64,000 nt of DNA from CALJXB01 sp965225935. GTDB lineage: Bacteria; Pseudomonadota; Alphaproteobacteria; Kiloniellales; JAKSDN01. Under the pieces are notes generated by a model. It did no database searches and was not told where the DNA came from. It saw nothing but the letters and a program-made list of their open reading frames with translations. The first letter of the stretch is position 1, and every line of letters begins with the position of its first letter. Shown piece after piece: positions 1-9,280 of the stretch. A program made the translations under genes and the position numbers. The DNA is taken from NCBI GenBank assembly GCA_965225935.1, contig CBDDCC010000024.1, positions 620,001-684,000 on the forward strand, written 5' to 3'.

Positions 1-1455
1 GGCGCGCGCGAGGCCGATCCGCTGCCGCTGCCCGCCGGATAGGGCCTGCCCAGCCTCGCCTACCGGGGTTTCGTAGCCCTGGGGAAGCCGCAGGATCATC
101 TCATGGGCGCCTGCCGACTGGGCCGCAGCAATCACCGCTTCCGCAAGGACGGGCTGCTGCATGCGGCCGATGTTCTCCGCGACCGTGCCAGCCATGAGCG
201 AGACATCCTGGGGAAGGTAGCCCAGCTTGGAGCCGAGCGCGTCCTTGGACCATTGGTCCAGTGTGGCGCCTCCTATTCTTATCGATCCGGCCGCCGGCTC
301 CCAGATATTGGCCAAGGCCCGCGCCAGAGAGGATTTGCCGCTTGCGCTGTGCCCGATGACACCCAGCACCTCTCCGGGCGCCAGGTCGAAATTCACGCCG
401 ATCAGGGCCAGCACATCGCTCTCCGGCGCTGCGACCGTCAGGTTGTTTACCAGGATCTCGGAGCTGGGACCGGGCAGCGCCACCTTGGACGGCTCGATCG
501 GGTTCTCGGAGAGGACCTCCTTCAGGCGCCGCCAGGCCGAGAGCGCACGCTGGATCGCCGGCCACTGCGCGATGCCCTGCTCCACCGGCGCCAGGGCCCG
601 GCCCATCAGGATCGAGGCGGCAATCATGGCGCCCGGCGTGATCTGGCCGGCGATCGCAAGAGCCGCGCCGAGCGCCAGAATCGCCGATTGCAGATAGAAG
701 CGCAGTGACTTCGATGCGGAGCCGTAGGCGCCGGACCTGTCGCTGGCCAAGATCTCGGCGACCATCGCCTCCTGGCGCGCCTTGCCGATGCGGTCGAGAA
801 CCGCGTCCTTCATTCCCAGGGCTTTGATCGTGCCGGCGTCCCGCCTGGAGACCTCTGCCAACATCTCCGCACGGGCACCCAGTGCATGTGCAGACTCGAG
901 AGCGCCGCGTGACCGCCACTGGTTAAGACCGGTGATCACCACCATCAGGGCTCCGCCGGCCACGCCGAGGAAGCCGAGCCAGGGATGGAAGATGAACATC
1001 GCCGCGAGGAAAACCGGCGTCCAGGGCATGTCGAAGAAGACAAACGGCGCCGGCCCGGACAGCACCCGATGGAGTGCGGACAGGTCCCGGGGCGCGGCTT
1101 CCTGGGCCGCGGTGCCCCCTTCGTCCGGCCCCATCAAGGCGGCTTCCTCGACACGGCGCGACAGCACGGCCTGGGCGCGTGCACCCACACGCGCCATCAG
1201 GCGGCCGCGCGCGAAGTCGAGCAGACCGAATATGAGGAAGAGACCGGTCACCAGGAGAAAAAGGGCCGTCAGAGTCTCGACGGACTTGCTGGACAGCACC
1301 CGGTCATAGACCTGGAGCATGAAAAGCGGGCCGGTCAGCATCAAGAGGTTCGCAAAGACGCTGAACAAGGCGACGGCCATCAGCAGCCGACGGCTCACCG
1401 CAAGCGCCTTGCCGAGCTCTTTTCGGCCGTTGGCCGGACCGTACCGGTTCTGCAC
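1..1455 (-). CDS. Type I secretion ABC transporter (permease/ATPase), 3' end cut by window edge
   Basis: Exports unfolded protein cargo across the inner membrane as the ATPase part of a type I secretion system. Read on the minus strand from a GTG at 1455, behind an AGGGAGG ribosome site about 8 nt upstream. The first 300 or so residues hold several hydrophobic segments (for example LLMLTGPLFMLQVYDRV, typical of the PrtD/HlyB class without a peptidase domain). Walker A (GHSASGKSS) lies near residue 367 and the signature LSGGQRQR near residue 472. The frame is open to base 1, so Walker B and the C-terminus lie outside the window. The gene follows the fasciclin-domain gene by about 100 bp in the same direction, which suggests an exporter/cargo pair. 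The membrane-fusion partner is expected beyond the edge. Family assignment is firm; cargo is inferred. Confidence 0.9.
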   Translation of the reverse strand, partial: MQNRYGPANGRKELGKALAVSRRLLMAVALFSVFANLLMLTGPLFMLQVYDRVLSSKSVETLTALFLLVTGLFLIFGLLDFARGRLMARVGARAQAVLSRRVEEAALMGPDEGGTAAQEAAPRDLSALHRVLSGPAPFVFFDMPWTPVFLAAMFIFHPWLGFLGVAGGALMVVITGLNQWRSRGALESAHALGARAEMLAEVSRRDAGTIKALGMKDAVLDRIGKARQEAMVAEILASDRSGAYGSASKSLRFYLQSAILALGAALAIAGQITPGAMIAASILMGRALAPVEQGIAQWPAIQRALSAWRRLKEVLSENPIEPSKVALPGPSSEILVNNLTVAAPESDVLALIGVNFDLAPGEVLGVIGHSASGKSSLARALANIWEPAAGSIRIGGATLDQWSKDALGSKLGYLPQDVSLMAGTVAENIGRMQQPVLAEAVIAAAQSAGAHEMILRLPQGYETPVGEAGQALSGGQRQRIGLARA

Positions 1456-1558
1456 TATCCCCTCCCTGCCTCACGTGGCACGCCGCAATTGGTTGCGGGC
1501 GAAAAGTCGCGGCGCGGGCGGCAAGGGTTTGCCGCCCGGCCACGCCGCTCGTCCTTGC

Positions 1559-3109
1559 TCAGACGAGCATGTCCTCGGTCAGCGAGTTGCCTTCGAGAGG
1601 ATCGTCTTCGTCGTCTGCGGATGTCAGGACGATCTTGTCCATGCGCGCGAACTCATAGCCCTTCTTGCGCCCAACGAAATCGATCTTGTCGCCCTGTTCG
1701 AGGTGCAGGCCCTCGATCGTGATCGAGGTTGCGTTCTCGGCCGTCGCGGTCCGGCCACCCAGCTTCTCGTCGAGCCTGAAGCGCTCCACCTGCTCTCCGT
1801 TGACGAGCACGCTGATCTTGGCCCGGCCGTCGATCTCGTCGAAGTAGTGCAATTGGAGATCGTAGTTGCCGCTCTCGCCCTCGAAGGTGGTCGATGCCAC
1901 CCCCTTCCGGCCCGACAGCTTGATCAGCGCGTCGCCGGAAGCATCCTCGTCGTGCTCGACCCGGTAGCCGTAGAGGTGCATGTCCTCTGACTCGACAACG
2001 ATGGGATCGTCCCCATCAGGATTCGTCGGGCCGCCCGGCAGATCGACCGGCAGCAGGACCCGGTCGATGCCCTGGATGACGCCGTTGGACACCTCGATGT
2101 CCGTCAGGCCCTCGATGAACTCCGGGTTCTCGAGGTCCGGCTCCTTGTCGTCGAGCTCATGGCCGTCGACGTGGATGGTCTCGCCCTGTTTGGTCTCGAC
2201 CGTGCCGTCGTCTTGCAGCTGCTCGACCGTGCGGCCGCCGTCGGAGACGTGATAGAGCAGCACCTCCTTGAGCAGCGGGATCGGATCGCCCCCGCCGAGC
2301 TCCGTGAGGGTCGCGACGATGGCGTTGAAGGCCGCGGCGTCGTCCCCGTCCTCCACCTCGGCGCCGAGGCTGCGGGCAAGCTCGATGAAGGCGTCGTCCG
2401 TCGGCGCGAACACCGTGAGGTCGTCATGGGGATCGCTGACGGCCTCGACCAGGCCGGCGGCCTGCAACGCATTGAGAAGGATATCGAAATCCGAACCGTC
2501 GCCGTCGAACTCGCCGCCTGAGAGGGCAACGATATCGGCAATTGTGGGCTCCGGCTCTTCGGATTTCGCGGGCGGCAAGTCGATGGGCAGCAGGACCCGG
2601 TCAATGCCTTGGATGACGCCGTTGGACGCCTTGATGTTCGTCAGCTCCTTGATGAACTCCGGGTTCTCGATATCCGGGTCCTTGTCATTGAGCTCCTTGC
2701 CGTCGACGTGGAAGGTCTCGCCCAGCTTGGTCTCGATCGTGCCGTCGTGCTGGAGCTGCTCCACCGTGCGGCCGCCGTCGGAGACGTGGTAGAGCAGCAC
2801 GTCCTTCAGCAGCGGGATCGGATCGCCGCCGCCGAGCTCCGTGAGCGCCGCGACGATCGCGTCGAAGGCCGCGGCGTCGTCCCCGTCCTCCACTTCGGCG
2901 CCGAGGCTGCGGGCGAGTTCGATGAAGGCGGCGTCCGTCGGCGCGAACACGGTGAGGTCGTCATGGGGATCGCTGACGGCACCGACCAGGTCGGCCGCGA
3001 TCAGTGCCTGCAGCAGAATGTCGAAGTCGCACCCATTGCCGTCGAAATCTCCGCCGGACTGTTGGACGATTTCGGCGATAGTCGGTTGGTGTCGGTCGGT
3101 ATCGGTCAT
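1559..3109 (-). CDS. Two-domain fasciclin (FAS1) protein, probable type I secretion cargo
   Basis: 516 aa, very acidic, with no N-terminal signal peptide. Two FAS1 adhesion-type domains occupy residues about 8-152 and 188-330. They are nearly identical to each other, both containing DLTVFAPTD and GGRTVEQLQ stretches, so they arose by recent internal duplication. Residues about 360-495 form a beta-rich module with a pattern like carbohydrate-binding modules (YDLQLHYFDE, ISVLVNGEQV). The chain ends in EDMLV: an acidic residue followed by hydrophobic residues at the extreme C-terminus, which is the hallmark of uncleaved type I secretion signals. The ABC exporter gene lies directly downstream. 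The ATG at 3109 has a GAAGGA ribosome site. Probably an extracellular or surface adhesion protein; its ligand is unknown. Confidence 0.85.
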   Translation of the reverse strand: MTDTDRHQPTIAEIVQQSGGDFDGNGCDFDILLQALIAADLVGAVSDPHDDLTVFAPTDAAFIELARSLGAEVEDGDDAAAFDAIVAALTELGGGDPIPLLKDVLLYHVSDGGRTVEQLQHDGTIETKLGETFHVDGKELNDKDPDIENPEFIKELTNIKASNGVIQGIDRVLLPIDLPPAKSEEPEPTIADIVALSGGEFDGDGSDFDILLNALQAAGLVEAVSDPHDDLTVFAPTDDAFIELARSLGAEVEDGDDAAAFNAIVATLTELGGGDPIPLLKEVLLYHVSDGGRTVEQLQDDGTVETKQGETIHVDGHELDDKEPDLENPEFIEGLTDIEVSNGVIQGIDRVLLPVDLPGGPTNPDGDDPIVVESEDMHLYGYRVEHDEDASGDALIKLSGRKGVASTTFEGESGNYDLQLHYFDEIDGRAKISVLVNGEQVERFRLDEKLGGRTATAENATSITIEGLHLEQGDKIDFVGRKKGYEFARMDKIVLTSADDEDDPLEGNSLTEDMLV

Positions 3110-3604
3110 AGCTTCCTTCGCCTATCCCGGTTTGTTGGAAACGATCTTGCTTGGCCGAACCCAGGACTAGCCTTGGCGTTCTCGTCGCTTACGCCGGAAG
3201 AAGGTGGATGGATCACTGCGGTGGCGAGGCCGGGAAGAAAAAGGTGAAGGCGGCGCGCAGGATCGGTGGACGAGGAAGGCGGCCTCGCGCCACCGCGAGC
3301 CGGCTAAGTGAATGATCCTAAGGAGCTTTAGCGGTCACGAGGCCTGTGGGGCCGAAGCCGGTCGAGCCAGGCGGTCCTCGCGAAGCGGGAGAAGAGCGTT
3401 TCGATCTTCTCGTGCTCATTGCGGGATCGCCGGCAGACAGGTGTCCGCTCGAGCCGCTCGCCCTTCGCCCGGACGTCGTCGTGCGGCGCGCGTAACGCGC
3501 CCAGGATAGCCGCGCGCCGCATTCCTAGCCGAGAAACCCTGAAGTGCCGTCCCCCGGCACAGCTATCCATGACAGCGGGTACCGGGTCGAGATCCTTCCC
3601 GCGA
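3110..3604. other. Intergenic region, about 495 bp
   Basis: Lies between the 3' end of the creatininase operon and the start of the fasciclin gene, both on the minus strand. It should carry the promoter of the fasciclin/exporter pair. No convincing gene, hairpin or repeat was recognised. Short open frames here have no ribosome site or family resemblance. Confidence 0.5.
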
Positions 3605-4393
3605 TCAGAAGAATTCGTTGCTGATCGCGTCCACAATTCCCGCGACATGCTCGTCGAACATGAGCTTTCCCTTCTCAGCCGTCGCGAGCTTGGCCGAACT
3701 GAGCGCGCCAGAACGCGGCAAGCCGGGCAGGTTCTCGAACGACGCCGGGTAGACGTCATAGGGCGGGAATCGGGCCGGCACATCGCTCGGGAGCTTCGAC
3801 ATGTCGACCAGGTCGGGACGGAGATGAAGCATCAGCGAGGTTTCCATCACCCCCGCGTGCTCCAGCGACCAGCTCGGGAAACCGTCGGGCCAGACGATCT
3901 CTTCGGTTTCCTTGCTGGTGAACTCGTAGTAGCCGATCCTCAGGACCTTCATGTCCGTCACCCCGTCGCGAAAGAGATCGCGCAGCGCAAGGTCGATGCC
4001 CTCGGTGATGAACATGGCGTTCTCCGAGTGTCCGTCCATGACGACGATACGGCGCGCGCCATGACGCGCCAGCTCGGAGACGATGTCGCGCACGCTGGTG
4101 ATCAGGGCCTCGGCGCTCAGGCTCGTCGTCCCAGGGAAATGGTTCCCGCCGCCCGTGCGCGGCTGGGACTTGTAGCCATAGGACAGCGACGGCGCCACCA
4201 GGCCGCCGATCCTGCGCGCCACTTCCTCCGATACCTCGCGCGGGATCAGCTCGTCGCAGTTCATGGGAAGATGGGGGCCGTGCTGCTCCAGGGCGCCGAC
4301 CGGCAAGAAGATCGGAGGCTGCTGCTCGCGTATCCGGGCGACGTACTCCGTCCAGTGCAGCTGTTCGATCCGGACCGGATCCTTAACCGCCAT
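3605..4393 (-). CDS. crnA: Creatininase (creatinine amidohydrolase)
   Basis: 262 aa, the length of Pseudomonas creatininase. Catalyses reversible ring opening of creatinine to creatine in the cytoplasm with a binuclear metal site. The metal ligands of the family are all present: Glu36 and His38 (LEQHGPH), Asp47, His122 and Glu124 (DGHSEN). Each is displaced by two from the numbers remembered for the P. putida enzyme (34/36/45/120/122). The stretches GGGNHFPGTTSL and FPPYDVYP also follow that enzyme closely, which supports true creatininase rather than another member of the superfamily. The gene is the last of a five-gene polyamine-type ABC importer operon, 30 bp after the ATPase gene. This suggests that the transporter brings in creatinine or a related compound. 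Confidence 0.85.
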   Translation of the reverse strand: MAVKDPVRIEQLHWTEYVARIREQQPPIFLPVGALEQHGPHLPMNCDELIPREVSEEVARRIGGLVAPSLSYGYKSQPRTGGGNHFPGTTSLSAEALITSVRDIVSELARHGARRIVVMDGHSENAMFITEGIDLALRDLFRDGVTDMKVLRIGYYEFTSKETEEIVWPDGFPSWSLEHAGVMETSLMLHLRPDLVDMSKLPSDVPARFPPYDVYPASFENLPGLPRSGALSSAKLATAEKGKLMFDEHVAGIVDAISNEFF

Positions 4394-4423
4394 GATTCGT
4401 CCTCCTGTCGCTCGACCGACGAT

Positions 4424-5524
4424 CTAGCCCGCCGAGATGATGAGACTGTCCTGCCGGTCGAACGTCAGCTTGACGTCCTCGTTGGGGCGAAGGTTTAAAT
4501 CCTGCAGCGCACGCTGCTGCAACTGCACCTTCAACTCCTCGCCGTCCTTGGCTTCACAGACCAGGGTGACGACGTTGCCGACGAAGCTTTCCCCGACCAA
4601 ACGCGCAACGATCTGGTTGCCTTCCGCCGCGGGCTGGTCCCGGTTGATGGTCACCAGGTCGGCGCTCACGACCAGGTGCACCCTCTGGCCTTCCGCGATC
4701 GGCGCGTTGGAAGGATTGGAGGAGGCGAAGCGGCCCAGCTTCGTTTCGACGACGCAGGCCTCGTCGGAGCGGGAGATCACGGAGCCGTCGAGAATGTTGT
4801 TCGTGCCGACGAACTCGGCGACGAAACGGGTCCGCGGCGTGCGATAGACCTCCATCGGGTTGCCGATCTGCTGGATCTCGCCCTCGTTCATGATCACGAC
4901 CCGGTCGGCCATGGCGAAGGCCTCGGACTGATTGTGCGTCACATAGACGAAGGTGATGCCGAGGGCCCGCTGAAGCTCGGCGATCTCGGTCTGCATCCTG
5001 ACCACCATGTTGGCGTCGAGCGCCGACAGGGGCTCGTCCAGCAGCAGGACCTCGGGCTCCAGGACGAGGGCGCGGGCCAGGGCGACGCGCTGGGCCTGAC
5101 CGCCGGACAGGGTGTCCGGGCTGCGCTGGGCCAGGTCGGCGATACCGAGGCGCTCCAGCCACTTGAGCGAGCGCTGCCGCCGCTCCGCCCTGTCCACATT
5201 GTCGTTCCGCAACCCGAAGCCGACGTTGTCCAGCACGCTCAAGAAGGGGAAAAGCGCGTAGTTCTGCCAGACCAGAGGCATCCTGCGGAGCCAGGGCGGG
5301 CGGCCGTTGATCGCCTCGCCGTCCATGTTGATGGAGCCGGCCGTCGGCGTCTCGAGTCCGGCCAACATGCGCAAGGTGGTCGTCTTGCCGCAGCCGCTGG
5401 GACCCATGATGGCAACGAAGTCGCCGCGTGCGATCTCCAGGTTGAAGTCCTTGACCGCCAGCATGTCGCCGAAGCGCTTCTCAACGCCGACGAAAGCGAG
5501 CAGCGGACCGCCCGATCCTGTCAT
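4424..5524 (-). CDS. ABC importer ATPase, PotA-like
   Basis: 366 aa nucleotide-binding subunit of a spermidine/putrescine-type (CUT1-like) importer. Walker A GPSGCGKT is at 41-48, the signature LSGGQ at 139-143, Walker B LLLDEP at 160-165, and the H-loop in VYVTHNQSEA. The C-terminal 100 residues form a TOBE-type domain. The open frame extends further upstream, but the ATG at 5524 is chosen because it overlaps the stop of the preceding permease gene as ATGA, giving translational coupling, and leaves the normal PotA length. Substrate cannot be read from the ATPase. The downstream creatininase points to creatinine or a guanidino or cyclic amide compound. Confidence 0.9.
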   Translation of the reverse strand: MTGSGGPLLAFVGVEKRFGDMLAVKDFNLEIARGDFVAIMGPSGCGKTTTLRMLAGLETPTAGSINMDGEAINGRPPWLRRMPLVWQNYALFPFLSVLDNVGFGLRNDNVDRAERRQRSLKWLERLGIADLAQRSPDTLSGGQAQRVALARALVLEPEVLLLDEPLSALDANMVVRMQTEIAELQRALGITFVYVTHNQSEAFAMADRVVIMNEGEIQQIGNPMEVYRTPRTRFVAEFVGTNNILDGSVISRSDEACVVETKLGRFASSNPSNAPIAEGQRVHLVVSADLVTINRDQPAAEGNQIVARLVGESFVGNVVTLVCEAKDGEELKVQLQQRALQDLNLRPNEDVKLTFDRQDSLIISAG

Positions 5525-6336
5525 CGGCTGGAATCGCTCGCTGGTTCGCCGGCCTGTGCGCTCCGCCTTCGGCCCTGACCGGCGATCAGGGCGGCCTGCG
5601 CGAGAACGACGAGGACGAGGGAAAGGGTGAAGGTGAAGCTGCCGATCGCGTTCACACTCGGGCTGGCCTGCCGGGCGACCAGGTTCAGCACCTTCACCGG
5701 CAAGGTGTCCTCCAGGCCGCACACGAACCAGGCGATGGCGAACTCGTCCAGCGAAATGGCCGCGGTGATGAAGGCCGAGGCGAGGATGGCCGGCAGGCAG
5801 TAGGGCACGATCACCAGCCGCATGGTGCGCCACTCGTTTGCACCGAGGTTCCAGGCCGCCGCCTCGAGGTTCGGCGCCATCTGCGCGAGCCTGAGCCGGT
5901 TGATCGCCATCGAGAAGGGGATGCAGAGCACGACGTGGGAGATGACCACGGAATGCAGATCTCCCGAAAGGCCGATCTGGGAGAGGAAGATGAGCATCGC
6001 CACGCCTAGAATGAGCACCGGGATCATCGGCGGAATGATACCCATCGCGACGTAGATCTTCTGGCCGAAGAAACGGTAGCGGTAGTCCACGTAGGCCGCG
6101 CCGAACCCGATGAAGGTCGCCAGCAGAGAGGTCGATCCTGCGACGATGAGGCTGCGGCGGAAGGCTTCGGCGAAGGCGGGCTCGTCCAGCACCCGCTGAT
6201 ACCAGACCGTGCTGAACTCGGTGAGCGGCAGGGTCGGGAACCTGTTTTCGCTGAACGAGAACACGAAGCTCACGACGATCGGCGCGAAGATGAACGCGAA
6301 CACCAGGAGGATGTAGAGCCTCAGCAGAGGGAACAT
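5521..6336 (-). CDS. ABC importer permease, PotC-like
   Basis: 271 aa integral membrane protein with about six hydrophobic segments. The cytoplasmic EAA loop that contacts the ATPase reads EAAAWNLGANEWRTMRLVIVP near residue 160. The N-terminus (LYILLVFAFIFAPIVVSFVFSFS) is a first transmembrane helix typical of PotC/PotI proteins. It starts 4 bp after the stop of the first permease gene and ends overlapping the ATPase start, so it lies inside one operon: binding protein, permease, permease, ATPase, creatininase. The family is clear; the substrate is inferred only from context. Confidence 0.88.
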   Translation of the reverse strand: MFPLLRLYILLVFAFIFAPIVVSFVFSFSENRFPTLPLTEFSTVWYQRVLDEPAFAEAFRRSLIVAGSTSLLATFIGFGAAYVDYRYRFFGQKIYVAMGIIPPMIPVLILGVAMLIFLSQIGLSGDLHSVVISHVVLCIPFSMAINRLRLAQMAPNLEAAAWNLGANEWRTMRLVIVPYCLPAILASAFITAAISLDEFAIAWFVCGLEDTLPVKVLNLVARQASPSVNAIGSFTFTLSLVLVVLAQAALIAGQGRRRSAQAGEPASDSSR

Positions 6337-6340
6337 GACG

Positions 6341-7258
6341 CTATGCCGCCCTGCCGCGCCGGGCGCCGCCGTAGACGAAGGCCATGGCGGCGGACACGAC
6401 CATCACCAGGGTGAACACCATCATCACCGCGATCACTGAAGCCTTGGGCCATTGCAGGCCGCCGCGCACCTGGTCGACGATGAGGATGCTCAAGGTCGGA
6501 GGGTTCGAGCCGCCCAGCACCTGCGGGCTGATGAGGTCGCCGAAGCTCAAAACGAAGGCGAATGCCGCGGCGAGCACGATGCCGTTCCGCGCCGCGGGAA
6601 TCGCCACACGGAAGACCGTCTTGCGCGGGTTGCAGCCGAGGTTCTGGCCGGCCTCGATCAGGCGCCTGTCGACGCCTGCGAAGCTGAAGAGCTGCAGCAG
6701 CAAGACCAGCGGCATGACGAGGGTCAGATAACCGACCACCGAGCCGAAGAGATTGTTGATCATCTGGACCGGCCCGAGGCCGAACCACCCGAGGAAGGCG
6801 TTCACCACCCCTTCGTCGCCCAGCATTGTGCGCCAGGTGTAGGCCCGCACCAGGAAGCTGGTGAAGAAGGGCGCCATGATCAGGCAGGCACCGAGGATGC
6901 GAACCCTGGGACTCGCTTTCAGGCCGAGGTAGTAGGCGCAGGGCAGCGCCGTCACCGTCGCCACGGCCGCGGCCAGCGCCGCGCCCAGCAGGGAGCGCAG
7001 AAAAGCGTCCCAGACATAGCCCGCAGAGAGGATGGCCTGCCAATTGGCGAAGGTCAGGTCCGCGGTGAGGATGTAGTTGCGGACCGACCAGAAGGTCATC
7101 ACGACCATGAAGGCGAAAGGCGCCACGAAGAAGGCGCCCTGCCAGGACGCCAAGGGTCCCGCGAACAGGGTGATGAACAGTGCGCGGGAGGCCCGGACGG
7201 AAGCGCGCCCGCGCGCAAGCGCCCTTCCGTCCGCCGCCGTATCGTCAAACCCCGTCAA
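6341..7258 (-). CDS. ABC importer permease, PotB-like
   Basis: 305 aa membrane subunit that pairs with the PotC-like protein. After a hydrophilic N-terminus of about 30 residues, the first helix (ASWQGAFFVAPFAFMVVMTF) is followed by five more. The EAA-type loop (LIEAGQNLGCNPRKTVFRVAIP) lies near residue 200 and the segment FGDLISPQVLGG is a common PotB feature. The gene starts 41 bp after the substrate-binding protein gene and is followed 4 bp later by the second permease gene. The start is taken at 7258. A shorter start within the hydrophilic leader cannot be excluded. Confidence 0.88.
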   Translation of the reverse strand: MTGFDDTAADGRALARGRASVRASRALFITLFAGPLASWQGAFFVAPFAFMVVMTFWSVRNYILTADLTFANWQAILSAGYVWDAFLRSLLGAALAAAVATVTALPCAYYLGLKASPRVRILGACLIMAPFFTSFLVRAYTWRTMLGDEGVVNAFLGWFGLGPVQMINNLFGSVVGYLTLVMPLVLLLQLFSFAGVDRRLIEAGQNLGCNPRKTVFRVAIPAARNGIVLAAAFAFVLSFGDLISPQVLGGSNPPTLSILIVDQVRGGLQWPKASVIAVMMVFTLVMVVSAAMAFVYGGARRGRAA

Positions 7259-7299
7259 GGGATCGGTTCCGGGGCTGCCCTAGAGATTAGGGGTGCGGT

Positions 7300-8445
7300 C
7301 TACAGGTTCTGGAACTCTGTATAGGCCTCCTGCCAGCTTTCCATGGACTGATTCTTGGGCAGACGGCGCGGGATGATCCTTCCGGCCCGCAGCATGGCCA
7401 TGATGTTGTCGTCCTCGTCCGTCATGTGCAGCATCCTGGCTTCTTCCGGATCGATCTCGTTGAGTCGCGCCCAGGCGGCTTCGCTCGGGCCGTTCGCCAT
7501 GTAGGACGACTTGGTCATGAGCCGCACCTGGCCGTCCACGCCGGTCAGATAGCGCACCAGTTCCCTGGCCGCGTCGAGACGCGGCGTGTTGTTGATGATC
7601 GATATCGACTCCGTCCACATGATAGCGCCTTCCTTGGGAACGGCGCTCTCGATCTGGTGGTTGGAGCGCTGAAGCAGCCCGGTGATCCAGTCGCCGCAGC
7701 CCGGGATGACGTAGGCGCCGCCGTTGGCCAGGGAATCGAACACGCCCGCGAAGTTCCAGAAACCCACGACGTTGGGCTTCAGGGTGAACATGTGCTCCTT
7801 CAGCGCTGCAAACTGGCTGTCGTCGATGTTGTAGGGGTCCTTGTGGCCCATATCGGCACTGATGCAGCCCATGACCGGAAGATACCAGTCGCGCATGCCC
7901 AGCTTGCCTTTGACGGCATCGCTCCACATGACGTCGTAGGACGAGACGTCGGCGGCGGAGAGCTTGGCGGGATTGTAGGCAAGACCGTTGTAGCCCCAGC
8001 TTGTCATGAGCGCCATGAGCTTGCCGTCGAACCAATGCTGCTCCCAGGAGCGGAACTCCGGGAAGAAGCTGCCCAGGTCGTATTCGCCCGGGTCCATCTC
8101 CTGAAGCAGGCCCGAGTTGACCAGCAGCTCCACGTAGGGCGCGTCGCTGGTCACCAGGTCGAATGTGCCGGGTGGCGAGCCGTGGATGAGCGCGAGCATC
8201 TTTTCGCCGTCAGCATATTCCTTGGCTTTGATGGTGATGCCCGTGGCCTCCTTGAACGGCCCGACGACCTCGTCGGCGGAGTGACCGGAATAGGTCAGCC
8301 AGTTCAAGACCTTCTCGTCTGCGTCCGCCTTGCGAATTATCGTTGGCGCGGCCAGCGCGACCGAGCCGACTGCGGCACCGTACTTCAGGAACGACCGTCT
8401 CGTCTGCTTGCGCGACAAGCTTGTTTGCTTCGGTTGTTTGGACAT
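7300..8445 (-). CDS. Periplasmic substrate-binding protein, PotD-like, Tat signal
   Basis: 381 aa extracellular solute-binding protein that delivers ligand to the PotB/PotC-like permeases. A twin-arginine signal (TRRSFLKYGAAVGSVALAAP) begins near residue 15, so export is folded through Tat. The start is set at 8445 rather than a longer in-frame start at 8508, because GGAGGAAGG lies 7-8 nt upstream and the Tat motif is then close to the N-terminus. The mature part has the family's opening (KVLNWLTYSG) and the segment TSDAPYVELL. It is the first gene of the creatininase operon and diverges from a TetR regulator. Ligand not determined; creatinine or a related guanidino compound is the leading inference. 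Confidence 0.87.
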   Translation of the reverse strand: MSKQPKQTSLSRKQTRRSFLKYGAAVGSVALAAPTIIRKADADEKVLNWLTYSGHSADEVVGPFKEATGITIKAKEYADGEKMLALIHGSPPGTFDLVTSDAPYVELLVNSGLLQEMDPGEYDLGSFFPEFRSWEQHWFDGKLMALMTSWGYNGLAYNPAKLSAADVSSYDVMWSDAVKGKLGMRDWYLPVMGCISADMGHKDPYNIDDSQFAALKEHMFTLKPNVVGFWNFAGVFDSLANGGAYVIPGCGDWITGLLQRSNHQIESAVPKEGAIMWTESISIINNTPRLDAARELVRYLTGVDGQVRLMTKSSYMANGPSEAAWARLNEIDPEEARMLHMTDEDDNIMAMLRAGRIIPRRLPKNQSMESWQEAYTEFQNL

Positions 8446-8563
8446 GACTTCACCTTCCTCCCGTGACAGCGCACGTGTTGCCCGTGCGCAGGTTTCTCGC
8501 TGGTTCATAGCTGTTTGGTGTTATGCCCCCTTGACTTGCGCCCAGTCCACAAGGGAAAAATGA

Positions 8564-9280
8564 ATGCATTACAAGAATGAACCCACTACAATATTCTGTC
8601 AAGAAGGGTTTCAAGAGACGCGTCGCATCATGGGTTTGAGACAACGAAAGAAGGAGCGGACGCGGCAGGGCATCCTGGCCGCTGCGCACGAGCTGTTCCT
8701 GTGCAAGAGCTACGATGAGACCACCGTGGAGGAGATCGCGGCACACGCCGAGCTCGCGGTCGGCACGCTCTACAATTACTTTCCCTCCAAAGGCGAACTG
8801 CTGCTCTGCCTGATCGCCGAATCGGACGACCGCTATCTCAGGGAGGGACAGGCGCTTATCGCTCGGCCTGCGGCGTGCGCCGAGGCGGCCTTGACGGAGA
8901 TCATGGTGCTCGCGACCGAGCACTGCATTCGGCAACTCGGCAAGTCCATTTGGCGGCAAGTCTCGGCGTCCGAGATCATCAATGGCGCCTCGAGGTTCGG
9001 CCGCCAGTACGCGGTGACGACCGCCAAGCACGAGCAGCTGGTCATCGACATGATGCGCGCCCTTCAGGTCCGTGGCGACGTTCGGCCCGACATCGATCCC
9101 CAGGATGCCGGGCACTTCCTCTTCTCCATGAAATCGAAGCTGTTCATGAACTTCGTCGCGGACGACTCCATGCCCATCGAACAGCACCGTGAAGAGGTCC
9201 GCAGAGCCGTTCGATATTTCCTCGCGGGGATCTGTGGCGGCTCCGACCAGCTCGAACGTTTGACGCGGCAGGGCGCCTAG
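8564..9280 (+). CDS. TetR-family transcriptional regulator
   Basis: 238 aa. The N-terminal helix-turn-helix is classic for TetR: RTRQGILAAAHELF, then TTVEEIAAHAELAVGTLYNYF around residues 33-70. The C-terminal 150 residues are the variable ligand-binding and dimer domain. The gene is transcribed away from the creatininase importer operon across a 118-bp gap, so it most likely represses that operon and itself. The ATG at 8564 has AAGGG eight bases upstream. A second ATG at 8630 would give a more typical TetR length (216 aa) but has a poorer ribosome site. The coding sequence ends directly in the first copy of a 137-bp repeat. Confidence 0.88.
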   Translation: MHYKNEPTTIFCQEGFQETRRIMGLRQRKKERTRQGILAAAHELFLCKSYDETTVEEIAAHAELAVGTLYNYFPSKGELLLCLIAESDDRYLREGQALIARPAACAEAALTEIMVLATEHCIRQLGKSIWRQVSASEIINGASRFGRQYAVTTAKHEQLVIDMMRALQVRGDVRPDIDPQDAGHFLFSMKSKLFMNFVADDSMPIEQHREEVRRAVRYFLAGICGGSDQLERLTRQGA

